Positions 1-6,012 of a stretch of DNA of 6,012 nt are shown piece by piece. Below the pieces are notes generated by a model. It did no database searches and was not told where the DNA came from. It was given only the letters and a program-made list of their open reading frames with translations. Each line of letters starts with the position of its first letter. Positions within the stretch are counted from its first letter, which is position 1. Source of the stretch: Candidatus Woesearchaeota archaeon. GTDB lineage: Archaea; Nanobdellota; Nanobdellia; Woesearchaeales; J091. The stretch lies in contig RFJB01000059.1 in assembly GCA_003695045.1 (NCBI GenBank), positions 1 to 6,012 on the forward strand, read 5' to 3'. A program made the translations under genes and the position numbers.

Positions 1-3000
1 GGCAAGACAAAAAAACCGGCCAAAGAAGGAGAGGTCTCAATATACTTTGACAATTCCGACAAGACCTTCCCGACTAACGACCCTTATGTCAAGATAACGC
101 GAATCGTAAGGCAGAACGGAACGTCAATATACAAGATAAACGACGAGACCAGAACAAGAGCCCAGATTCTTGAGCTGTTATCGCTTGCCAAGATAAATCC
201 CGACGGCTACAACATAATTCTTCAGGGAGACATTGTGACATTTGTAAACATGTCAAGCAACGAGAGAAGAGCTATAATCGAACAGATTGCAGGCATATCC
301 GTTTATGAAGAGCGAAGGCAGAAAGCAGAGAGGGAGCTGGAGAAAGTTGAAGAGAAGCTCAAGGAAGCAGACATAATTCTGGCCGAAAGAGAAACATATC
401 TGAAAGAGCTGAAAAAAGAGCGCGACCAGGCGCTGAGGTACAAAGAGCTCCAAGACAGGATAAAAACGCACAGAGCATCCTTCCTCCACAAGAAAATAAA
501 AGAGAAAGAAGAGAAAATCAAGGATTACGAAAGCAGAATAGAAAAAATCAGAGAGCAGACCCGGAAGACAGAGGAAGAGATAAACGGGCTGAAGGAAAAG
601 ATAGCCGAAAAGAAGGAAGAAATAAGACGGATAACAAAGGAGATAGAGGAGAGGGGAGAGAAAAGCCAGGTGGCGCTTCACAAAGAAGTTGAAAAGCTCC
701 GGGTTGACATTGCGACAGGAGAGCAGAAGATAAAGTCATACGAGAATGAGATAAACCGGCTGAACACACGAAAGGAACAGCTTTACTCATCGCTGAACGA
801 GCTTGAAGGCAAGATAAGCGAGACCAGAAACAGGATAGACGAGCTGGACGAGCTCCTCCAGGAAAAAAAGAGGGAGCAGGCAACTTACGAAGAGAAAATA
901 TCTGAGTTCAAGAAGAAATACAATCTTGAGGACAGCTCCGAAATTGACAAGGAAATAGAAAAGATAGACGCCGAAGCAGACGAAAAACAGAAAGAGATAC
1001 AAAAGCTCAGGGAAGAACAGCAGGAACTTCTCAGAACAAAAGACCGCCTTGAGTTCAGAATATCCAGCATGGAAGAGCAGGTAGAGAAGGTAAGGCAGAT
1101 ACAGAAGGAAAACGAGGCGGAGCTCGCAAGCTTGAAGGACAAGAAAGCGGAATTCAAAAACATAACAGTCACCCTTGCGCAGCTCCTCAATGAGGATTCT
1201 TCCCTCTCAGCCCAGCTTGGAAACGCAAGGGCCAAGCTTCTCAAGACAAAGGAAAAGCTGGCAGAGATAACCGCCAGAAACATAACCATACAGGAGAAGG
1301 TGGCGGGAGACATCGCGGTTCAGAAAATACTGGAAAACAAGTCGCGGCTTAAAGGAGTCGTTGGAAGCGTCACCGAGCTTGGAGAAGTTGAGAGCAAGTA
1401 TGCGATGGCAATGGAAGTCGCGGCGGGACCGCGCCTCAAAAGCATTGTGGTCGAAAGGGACGCCGACGCTGCAGAGTGCATAAAGTATCTCAAGAAGAAC
1501 CGGCTCGGCACGGCAACATTTCTGCCAATCAACAAGATAAAGGGAGCCGCAATAAGCGATGAGGCAAGAAAACTTACCAAGATAAACGGAGTTCACGGGC
1601 TTGCAATAGACCTCATCAGCTACGACCCCCGCTACAGGAATGTTTTCAGGTATGTCTTCGGGAACACCCTCGTGGTGGACAACATTGACGTTGCCAGAAG
1701 GATAGGAGTAGGCAAGATAAGAATGGTGACGCTTGACGGAGACCTTGTGGAAACCTCAGGAGCGATGCAGGGCGGCTTCAGAAAGAGAAAAACAGGCGCT
1801 GCATTCAGGGAAAAGGAACTTTCAGGAGAACTGGAAAAGTACGAAAAAGAGGAGCAGGACACTCTTTCACTGATAAAAACGCTTGAGAAGAGAAAGGAAG
1901 AGGTTGAAGAGAAGATAGGCGAACTGAGGGAGAAAAAGGCGGAGCTTGAAGGAGACATAATCAGGATAGAAAAAAGCCTGCACCTTGAAGATTCCGACCT
2001 CGAGGCATCTCTGGAACAGAAAAAAGAGCTTGAAAGGGAGCTTGAAGAGGCAGACAAGAAACTGTTTGAGATAGAGAGCTCAATCTCGTCAATGAACAGC
2101 GAACTTGCGCAGATGAAGATAAAGAAGCAGCAGCTGAGAGAGAAAATAAGCGAACTCAGAAACCCGACGAAGCTCGCCGAGCTGAACACATTTGAGGAAA
2201 AACTGTCGCTCGTGAAGGAGGAGATTCTGAAGATTGAAAGCGAGAAGAAGAGCCTTGCATCCCAGGTTGACGATATTCTCAGGCCGGAACAGGCAAACAT
2301 CCAGAAGATAATAAAACAGCACGACAAGGAAGAAAGCTCTTTCAGGCAGAACATCCAGAACCTTAAAGAAGAACTGAAAGCCAAGAAAGAAGAACTTAAG
2401 GAGAAGGAGAAGCAGGAGAAGGAGTTCTACGCCCAGTTCAAAAAGATGTTCAACGAGAGGAACAAGCTGAACGACGAGATACAGAAGCTTGAGAACAAGG
2501 CAATCCTGCAGGAGGAGAAGATTAGAAGAACAGACGCGCAGGCAAACGCGCTGATGATAGAGCAGGCAAGAGTCAAGGCAGAGCTCGCGGGACTCGAAGA
2601 AGAGTTCAAGGAATACGAGGGAGTGAAGATAATAGAAAACAAGTCGCTCGAAGACCTCCACCTGGCCGTAAAAGAGGCGGAAAGAGAAATTAACAGGATG
2701 GGAAATGTGAATCTCAAAGCGCTGGAAGTTTATGAGAACGTCCAGAAAGAATACGACGAACTGACTAAGAAGAGGGAGAAGCTTGAAAGCGAGAAGAGCG
2801 ATGTTCTCGTGATGATGAACGAGATAGAAGTCAAGAAGAAAGAAGTGTTCCTGGAGACATTCGAGAAGGTCAACAAGAACTTCCAGGAAATATTCGGAAT
2901 GCTCACCACAAAAGGAGAAGCATCTCTCGTTCTTGAAAACCCGGAATCCCCGTTCGAGGGAGGCGTCAGAATCCGCGTCAGGATAACCGGAAACAAGTTC

Positions 3001-3288
3001 CTTGACATCCGAAGCCTGTCAGGGGGAGAAAAAACCATGACAGCTCTCGCATTCATATTTGCAATACAGGAGCACGACCCCGCTCCGTTCTACGTTCTTG
3101 ACGAAGTCGACGCAGCCCTTGACAAGAGGAACTCCGAGAAGCTGGCAAAGATGATAAGAAAGTACTGCGACAGAGCCCAGTACATAGTGATATCCCACAA
3201 TGACGGAGTCATATCAGAAGCGGACAACCTTTACGGCGTATCAATGAACGAGCATGGAATAAGCAAGGTGGTAAGCCTCAAGGTTTGA
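1..3288 (+). CDS. smc: Chromosome segregation ATPase SMC, 5'-partial (archaeal type)
   Basis: SMC dimers use ATP binding and hydrolysis to clamp and compact DNA for chromosome segregation, normally with ScpA/ScpB-type partners. The frame is open from base 1 and shows 1095 residues. The first residues align with the stretch just after Walker A in archaeal SMCs, so roughly 70 N-terminal residues, including Walker A, are missing; the whole protein would be about 1165 aa, normal for the family. Visible in order: the Q-loop (Q75, in YNIILQGD); a long K/E-rich coiled coil (about 100-440); the hinge (about 450-598, LKGVVG through the conserved SGAMQGGF at 586-593); the returning coiled coil (about 600-960) with the conserved NVNLKALEVYENV segment near 903-914; the ABC signature LSGGEK (1006-1011); Walker B and D-loop FYVLDEVDAALD (1030-1041); and switch histidine H1066 (ISHND). 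All visible catalytic elements are intact. A GTG at 235 is internal, not the start. The stop TGA (3286-3288) lies inside the convergent glycosyltransferase gene. No scpA follows it. Confidence 0.97.
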   Translation, partial: GKTKKPAKEGEVSIYFDNSDKTFPTNDPYVKITRIVRQNGTSIYKINDETRTRAQILELLSLAKINPDGYNIILQGDIVTFVNMSSNERRAIIEQIAGISVYEERRQKAERELEKVEEKLKEADIILAERETYLKELKKERDQALRYKELQDRIKTHRASFLHKKIKEKEEKIKDYESRIEKIREQTRKTEEEINGLKEKIAEKKEEIRRITKEIEERGEKSQVALHKEVEKLRVDIATGEQKIKSYENEINRLNTRKEQLYSSLNELEGKISETRNRIDELDELLQEKKREQATYEEKISEFKKKYNLEDSSEIDKEIEKIDAEADEKQKEIQKLREEQQELLRTKDRLEFRISSMEEQVEKVRQIQKENEAELASLKDKKAEFKNITVTLAQLLNEDSSLSAQLGNARAKLLKTKEKLAEITARNITIQEKVAGDIAVQKILENKSRLKGVVGSVTELGEVESKYAMAMEVAAGPRLKSIVVERDADAAECIKYLKKNRLGTATFLPINKIKGAAISDEARKLTKINGVHGLAIDLISYDPRYRNVFRYVFGNTLVVDNIDVARRIGVGKIRMVTLDGDLVETSGAMQGGFRKRKTGAAFREKELSGELEKYEKEEQDTLSLIKTLEKRKEEVEEKIGELREKKAELEGDIIRIEKSLHLEDSDLEASLEQKKELERELEEADKKLFEIESSISSMNSELAQMKIKKQQLREKISELRNPTKLAELNTFEEKLSLVKEEILKIESEKKSLASQVDDILRPEQANIQKIIKQHDKEESSFRQNIQNLKEELKAKKEELKEKEKQEKEFYAQFKKMFNERNKLNDEIQKLENKAILQEEKIRRTDAQANALMIEQARVKAELAGLEEEFKEYEGVKIIENKSLEDLHLAVKEAEREINRMGNVNLKALEVYENVQKEYDELTKKREKLESEKSDVLVMMNEIEVKKKEVFLETFEKVNKNFQEIFGMLTTKGEASLVLENPESPFEGGVRIRVRITGNKFLDIRSLSGGEKTMTALAFIFAIQEHDPAPFYVLDEVDAALDKRNSEKLAKMIRKYCDRAQYIVISHNDGVISEADNLYGVSMNEHGISKVVSLKV

Positions 3289-4462
3289 CAAAGGAAAGAT
3301 GCTCCTTCAGGACAGAACGCACGCCGCCGGCGGTTCTGTCCCATGTGTAGAGTTCTGACGCCGTCTTTCTCGCGTTAACGCCCATCTCCTTGAGAACTGA
3401 ACTGTGAGACAGAAGCCACTCAAGCTTCATGCTCAGAATCAGAGAGTTGCCCTTCCTGAAAAACATGCCATTGAACCGGTCCCTGATGTACGACTGAAGA
3501 AGCCCGACAGGCGTGCACACGACGGGAACACCGCATGACATCGCTTCCAGCGAAGACAGGGAGGTCGTCTCAAGAAGGCTGGGCAGAACATAAACATCCA
3601 TTGCCTGCAGGTAAGGGACCACATCATCTTTCTTTCCCACAGCAATAATGTTTGAGTGGGAATTGATTATTTTATCAAAATCCCTGACTCCTGTGCCCAC
3701 AAGAAGCAGAACCGCATCAGAACGCTTGGAAGAGAGCCTCAAAAATGCCCTGAAAAGAGTTTTAAGATCCTTCTCCCTGGCAATCCTCCCGCAGTAACCG
3801 ATTACTTTTTTATCCGGGTTGATGCCTATTTTTTCCTTTGCCGCGGATTTGCTGGAGGGCGGAACGAATTTTGCAGAGTCAACCCCGAGAAGAACGACAT
3901 CTTTCGGCGGAAAAATCCCGTTGACTTCCAGAATCTCCGAAACTTCATGGCTCGGCACCATAAGCCGGTCGCATTTGTTGTAGGTGTTTCTCGCGAGGAT
4001 TTTTGTCAGCATCCTCACAGGCCTTCTGAGAAGGTTGTGCCTTGAAAGAGCCATTCTTACCAGGTCCCACTCTATCGAATGAACAAAAGAGAGCAGGGGC
4101 TTTTTGTATCTGTGGGCTGTTCTCAGAGAGAAAAAGCCCAACGGACCTATGGTCTGAGTCCATACAATGTCGGCAGAGCGAACTGCCTTCCTGATTTTCA
4201 CCATTGCTGAGAGTGAAAGCTTGGAAGGGTTAAAGTCGCCCACCCTTACCGGAAGAACAGGAATGCGGATAAGCTGCAAATTTCGGGAGATCTCTGAGCT
4301 GACAGGCCCAAAATGCGGAGCCACAACGCTGATTCTGAAATCGTCCAAGAGCCGCGGAATAACCTCTGCAAGAAACCGCGCAATGCCGTCCCATCTTGGA
4401 AGGAAGTTGTCAGTAGCTATGAGGAGGCGGGGCTTGGCGTCTTTTTTTGATCCTCCTGCCAT
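3278..4462 (-). CDS. GT4-family (GT-B fold) glycosyltransferase
   Basis: A 394-aa, probably cytosolic or membrane-peripheral retaining glycosyltransferase that transfers a sugar from a nucleotide sugar to a lipid, glycan or small acceptor. The N-terminal Rossmann half starts at RLLIATDNFLP (12-22) with the GIARF loop (26-30) typical of the acceptor side; H128 sits in the SFVHSIEWDL segment found in this family. The C-terminal half (from about 217) has GYCGRIAREKD (222-232), whose R226 and K231 match the conserved phosphate-binding Arg/Lys, and the EX7E motif E298/E306 (ETTSLSSLEAM) followed by SCGVPVV. Length is typical. The ATG at 4462 is supported by a GAGGTG ribosome-binding site; it adds about 11 polar residues before the fold. 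No signal peptide or membrane helix is seen. The gene follows the PIG-L deacetylase by 9 bp, so they are probably cotranscribed. Its 3' end overlaps smc by 11 bp on the opposite strand. The family assignment is firm; donor and acceptor are unknown, with PIG-A/MshA-like N-acetylglucosamine transfer an inference from context only. Confidence 0.93.
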   Translation of the reverse strand: MAGGSKKDAKPRLLIATDNFLPRWDGIARFLAEVIPRLLDDFRISVVAPHFGPVSSEISRNLQLIRIPVLPVRVGDFNPSKLSLSAMVKIRKAVRSADIVWTQTIGPLGFFSLRTAHRYKKPLLSFVHSIEWDLVRMALSRHNLLRRPVRMLTKILARNTYNKCDRLMVPSHEVSEILEVNGIFPPKDVVLLGVDSAKFVPPSSKSAAKEKIGINPDKKVIGYCGRIAREKDLKTLFRAFLRLSSKRSDAVLLLVGTGVRDFDKIINSHSNIIAVGKKDDVVPYLQAMDVYVLPSLLETTSLSSLEAMSCGVPVVCTPVGLLQSYIRDRFNGMFFRKGNSLILSMKLEWLLSHSSVLKEMGVNARKTASELYTWDRTAGGVRSVLKEHLSFVKP

Positions 4463-4467
4463 GACAA

Positions 4468-4473
4468 CACCTC
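4468..4473 (-). promoter_or_regulatory. Shine-Dalgarno site of the glycosyltransferase gene
   Basis: On the minus strand GAGGTG lies 5 nt before the ATG at 4462 and matches the anti-Shine-Dalgarno sequence of archaeal and bacterial 16S rRNA. It overlaps the stop codon of the PIG-L gene (TGA, 4474-4472), the arrangement expected for coupled translation of two adjacent genes, and it fixes the start of the glycosyltransferase. Confidence 0.65.
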
Positions 4474-5140
4474 ATTTTACCTTGAAAAACACTTCGGCAA
4501 ACCTGGTTTTGTGCTTGATACCGTTCAAAAAGTCCCTCGCAAGGATGGTGCCAATGAGCGTGAACCATGTCGCCTTCTGACTCTTGTGAGCCCTGAAAGC
4601 CGCAAGTTTGGTCTTGAAAGTTTTAGAGATGTCAACCACCAGTTTCGGACTGTCGCGCTTTTTGAGACGAATGGGATTCCAGACGCTGAATGTGAAGACA
4701 GGAGGAGGGTTTTCCATGCCGGATACAGCATCAAGCACCGCCCTGAGAACCGCTCTGTGGTCGGGATGCGGGTCGTCGGGAGAATGCGTAAATATGCGAA
4801 GCGGCTTTTTCGACGAAATCTCGCTCCTGAGTTTCGCAATTATGTTTTTATTCTGAATTTCCTTCGGGAATTTTCCTTCGGAAAGCCCGTAGACCTTGAC
4901 TGACGCGCCCCCCAGTATTTTGTTTGAATCAATAAGTTCTTTTAAGCGCATGTCCTTGACAATTTCCGGCTTCAGCCACGGGTGCGATGCCTCGCCGTAA
5001 GAAAACACGAGAGTGTGAACTTTTTTGCCCTCCAAAGCGTATTTCGCCATGGTGCCGCCGCAGCCAATGACCTGGTCGTCATTGTGGGCGCAGATTACAA
5101 GAACGGCCTCCTTCCCGGATTGCTGTTTTTTGCCCGGCAT
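4472..5140 (-). CDS. PIG-L/LmbE-family zinc-dependent N-deacetylase
   Basis: A 222-aa single-domain protein of the family that removes the acetyl group from N-acetylglucosamine-type substrates (GPI PIG-L, MshB, BshB, diacetylchitobiose deacetylase). After a short polar leader, the first strand VLVICAH (13-19) leads into the metal motif H19-N20-D21-D22-Q23. By comparison with MshB, H19 and D22 would be zinc ligands and D21 the general base. The second motif HPDH (125-128) supplies the third zinc ligand H128 and a supporting H125. Also typical are GCGGTMAKYALEGK (26-39), RLKEL (65-69), HKSQ (185-188) and the closing FAEVFF (214-219). The usual AHPDDE is AHNDDQ here, with the catalytic residues kept. 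No signal peptide or membrane segment is seen, so it should act in the cytosol. It lies 9 bp before the glycosyltransferase and 55 bp after the metallophosphoesterase. The ATG start has only a weak upstream AGGT, about 9 nt away. The family is firm; the substrate is not determined. Confidence 0.93.
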   Translation of the reverse strand: MPGKKQQSGKEAVLVICAHNDDQVIGCGGTMAKYALEGKKVHTLVFSYGEASHPWLKPEIVKDMRLKELIDSNKILGGASVKVYGLSEGKFPKEIQNKNIIAKLRSEISSKKPLRIFTHSPDDPHPDHRAVLRAVLDAVSGMENPPPVFTFSVWNPIRLKKRDSPKLVVDISKTFKTKLAAFRAHKSQKATWFTLIGTILARDFLNGIKHKTRFAEVFFKVK

Positions 5141-5164
5141 AAATTCAGGACCTGTGGAAGAAAG

Positions 5165-5172
5165 CTTATTAA
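5165..5172 (-). promoter_or_regulatory. Possible archaeal TATA-like box before the PIG-L gene
   Basis: The 55-bp gap between the metallophosphoesterase stop and the PIG-L start contains TTAATAAG on the minus strand, preceded by an A-rich GGGAAAG stretch. Its centre is about 28 nt before the ATG at 5140. In archaea a TATA box lies about 26 nt before the transcription start, so a transcript from here would begin almost at the start codon and be nearly leaderless, which fits the weak ribosome-binding site. The match to the TTTATA consensus is imperfect, so this is a suggestion only. Confidence 0.25.
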
Positions 5173-5195
5173 TCTTTCCCTGCCCGGGAATTCCT

Positions 5196-6012
5196 TCACT
5201 TGCCGGTCAGGGTAATCCTGGTTATTTCCGGAGGCGCAAAAACGCGCATGGGCGGACCCCAGGTGCCCGAGCCCCTTGAAACGTAGAGCGTGAAGCTGCC
5301 CTGCGTGTAGAGCCCGCTGACCGCTTTGTAAACAAGCTTCTCGAACAAGCCGAATGGAAAAATCTGCCCTCCGTGAGTGTGGCCTGAAAGCTGAAGGGAT
5401 ATGCCGTGCCTGACAGCATCATCAATTCCGACAGGAACATGATAGAGAAGAACAGAGGGAGCATCCTTCGGGATGTTCAATTCTGAAAGTTCAGGGATGC
5501 CCTTGCGCATTTCCGAAACAGGGTTGTCTATTCCTATAAGAGTGATCCCGTTTACACGGGTAAGCGAATTTCTGAGAGGCGTTACATTCAGGGATGCAAC
5601 AATTCCTGAGGTCAGGTCTGCGCCAACATATTTTTCGTGGTTTCCCGTGATGAAAAAAGAGCCGAATCTTGAACGAAGGTCCTTTATTGGCTCAACAAGA
5701 TGCTTTAACTTTTCCTCTGAATGAGCAGACGAGCCGTCAAAAAGATCGCCAGTGATTACGACAACATCGGGATTTAGGGAGTTTGCTATTTCAACATTTT
5801 TCCGCACGAAATCAGGACCGTTTATGGCGCCAGCGTGAATGTCGGAAAGCTGGACAATGGAAAACTCCGATATGCCGTCGGGCATGTTGTCAACCGGAAT
5901 AACAACTTCTTCTACCTGAATGTTTCTGGCAGAGAAGAAACCGTAAAGAGAAATCAGGAGGGAGAGCGAAATCACAACCACAGCGACTGCTTTGAGCTGC
6001 TGGGGCGACAGA
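5196..6012 (-). CDS. Membrane-anchored calcineurin-like metallophosphoesterase, 5'-partial
   Basis: A two-metal phosphoesterase of the YkuE/YaeI/LpxG-like group. Counting from a GTG at 5981, the metal-binding motifs appear in order and intact: DIH (D47, H49 in QLSDIHAG), GDLFD (D79, D82), GNHE (N114, H115), a lone histidine in LLYHVPVG (H181) and GHTH (H201, H203). The C-terminal LYVSRGSGTWGPPMRVFAPPEI segment (about 232-253) is characteristic of this group. A hydrophobic helix near the visible N terminus (AVAVVVISLSLLISLYGFF) would anchor the protein, with the catalytic domain after it, probably outside the cytoplasmic membrane. The frame stays open from the GTG to the window edge (upstream codons LSPQQLKAVA), and relatives often have further N-terminal helices, so the true start probably lies beyond 6012; the GTG lacks a ribosome-binding site. 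Family members hydrolyse phosphodiesters or pyrophosphates of lipids and nucleotide-lipids; the substrate here is unknown. It is the first visible gene of the minus-strand set. Confidence 0.92.
   Translation of the reverse strand, partial: LSPQQLKAVAVVVISLSLLISLYGFFSARNIQVEEVVIPVDNMPDGISEFSIVQLSDIHAGAINGPDFVRKNVEIANSLNPDVVVITGDLFDGSSAHSEEKLKHLVEPIKDLRSRFGSFFITGNHEKYVGADLTSGIVASLNVTPLRNSLTRVNGITLIGIDNPVSEMRKGIPELSELNIPKDAPSVLLYHVPVGIDDAVRHGISLQLSGHTHGGQIFPFGLFEKLVYKAVSGLYTQGSFTLYVSRGSGTWGPPMRVFAPPEITRITLTGK

Noticed and set aside
235..237. GTG at 235 as the start of smc
   Set aside because: The frame is open back to base 1 and the upstream 78 codons encode conserved SMC head sequence, including the Q-loop.
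253..3056. Many long open frames on the minus strand across the smc gene (for example 253-681, 548-883, 885-1313, 1632-2384, 2089-2661)
   Set aside because: They are antisense to a fully supported SMC protein. Its purine-rich Lys/Glu codons give few stops on the opposite strand, and the translations are low-complexity Ser/Phe/Leu-rich with no recognisable domain.
4442..4448. Run of seven T (A on the coding strand) near the glycosyltransferase start as a slippage site or terminator
   Set aside because: It simply encodes Lys-Lys after Ser, the frame is intact on both sides, and as a plus-strand terminator it would be over 1 kb past the smc stop with no gene ending there.
3656..4903. Plus-strand open frames opposite the glycosyltransferase and deacetylase genes (3656-4045, 4167-4580, 4511-4903)
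   Set aside because: They lie antisense to genes with clear family motifs and show no domain of their own.
5183..5194. Short palindromes CCCGGG and GGAATTCC in the gap before the PIG-L gene
   Set aside because: They are 6 and 8 bp, overlapping and without a loop or T tract, too short to support an operator or terminator.
5979..5981. GTG at 5981 as the metallophosphoesterase start
   Set aside because: It has no ribosome-binding site, sits inside the hydrophobic helix, and the frame continues open to the window edge; kept only as a numbering point.

Overview
The window looks like ordinary chromosome from an archaeon. The main evidence is the first gene, an SMC ATPase. Its head carries the archaeal-type Q-loop context (PDGYNIILQGD followed by an NERR...IAGI segment) rather than the bacterial form. 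A strong GAGGTG ribosome-binding site and a possible TATA-like element with a near-leaderless start fit an archaeon. I cannot name the lineage. An uncultivated or DPANN-type genome is plausible, but that is inference. I see no mobile elements, CRISPR arrays, tRNA or rRNA genes, or sizeable intergenic space; coding density is very high.

Layout: positions 1-3288 on the plus strand hold the smc gene, missing only about its first 70 codons (which include Walker A) beyond the left edge. It is followed tail-to-tail, with an 11-bp overlap of the two coding regions, by a minus-strand directon. Read in its own direction, that directon contains a membrane-anchored calcineurin-like metallophosphoesterase (6012 to 5196, its 5' end off the right edge), then a 55-bp gap. 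Next come a PIG-L/LmbE-family N-deacetylase (5140 to 4472) and, 9 bp further on, a GT4-family glycosyltransferase (4462 to 3278).

Functionally there are two unrelated blocks. SMC works in chromosome compaction and segregation. The minus-strand genes look like a small glycoconjugate module. A GT4 glycosyltransferase beside a PIG-L deacetylase recalls the 'add N-acetylhexosamine, then deacetylate' pairs of GPI-anchor (PIG-A/PIG-L), mycothiol (MshA/MshB) and bacillithiol (BshA/BshB) synthesis. The nearby membrane metallophosphoesterase could act on a phosphorylated lipid or nucleotide-sugar intermediate, but no substrate can be read from the sequence. The most interesting points are this possible archaeal glucosaminyl-lipid cassette and the non-canonical AHNDDQ metal motif of its deacetylase. 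I found no clearly novel system here.
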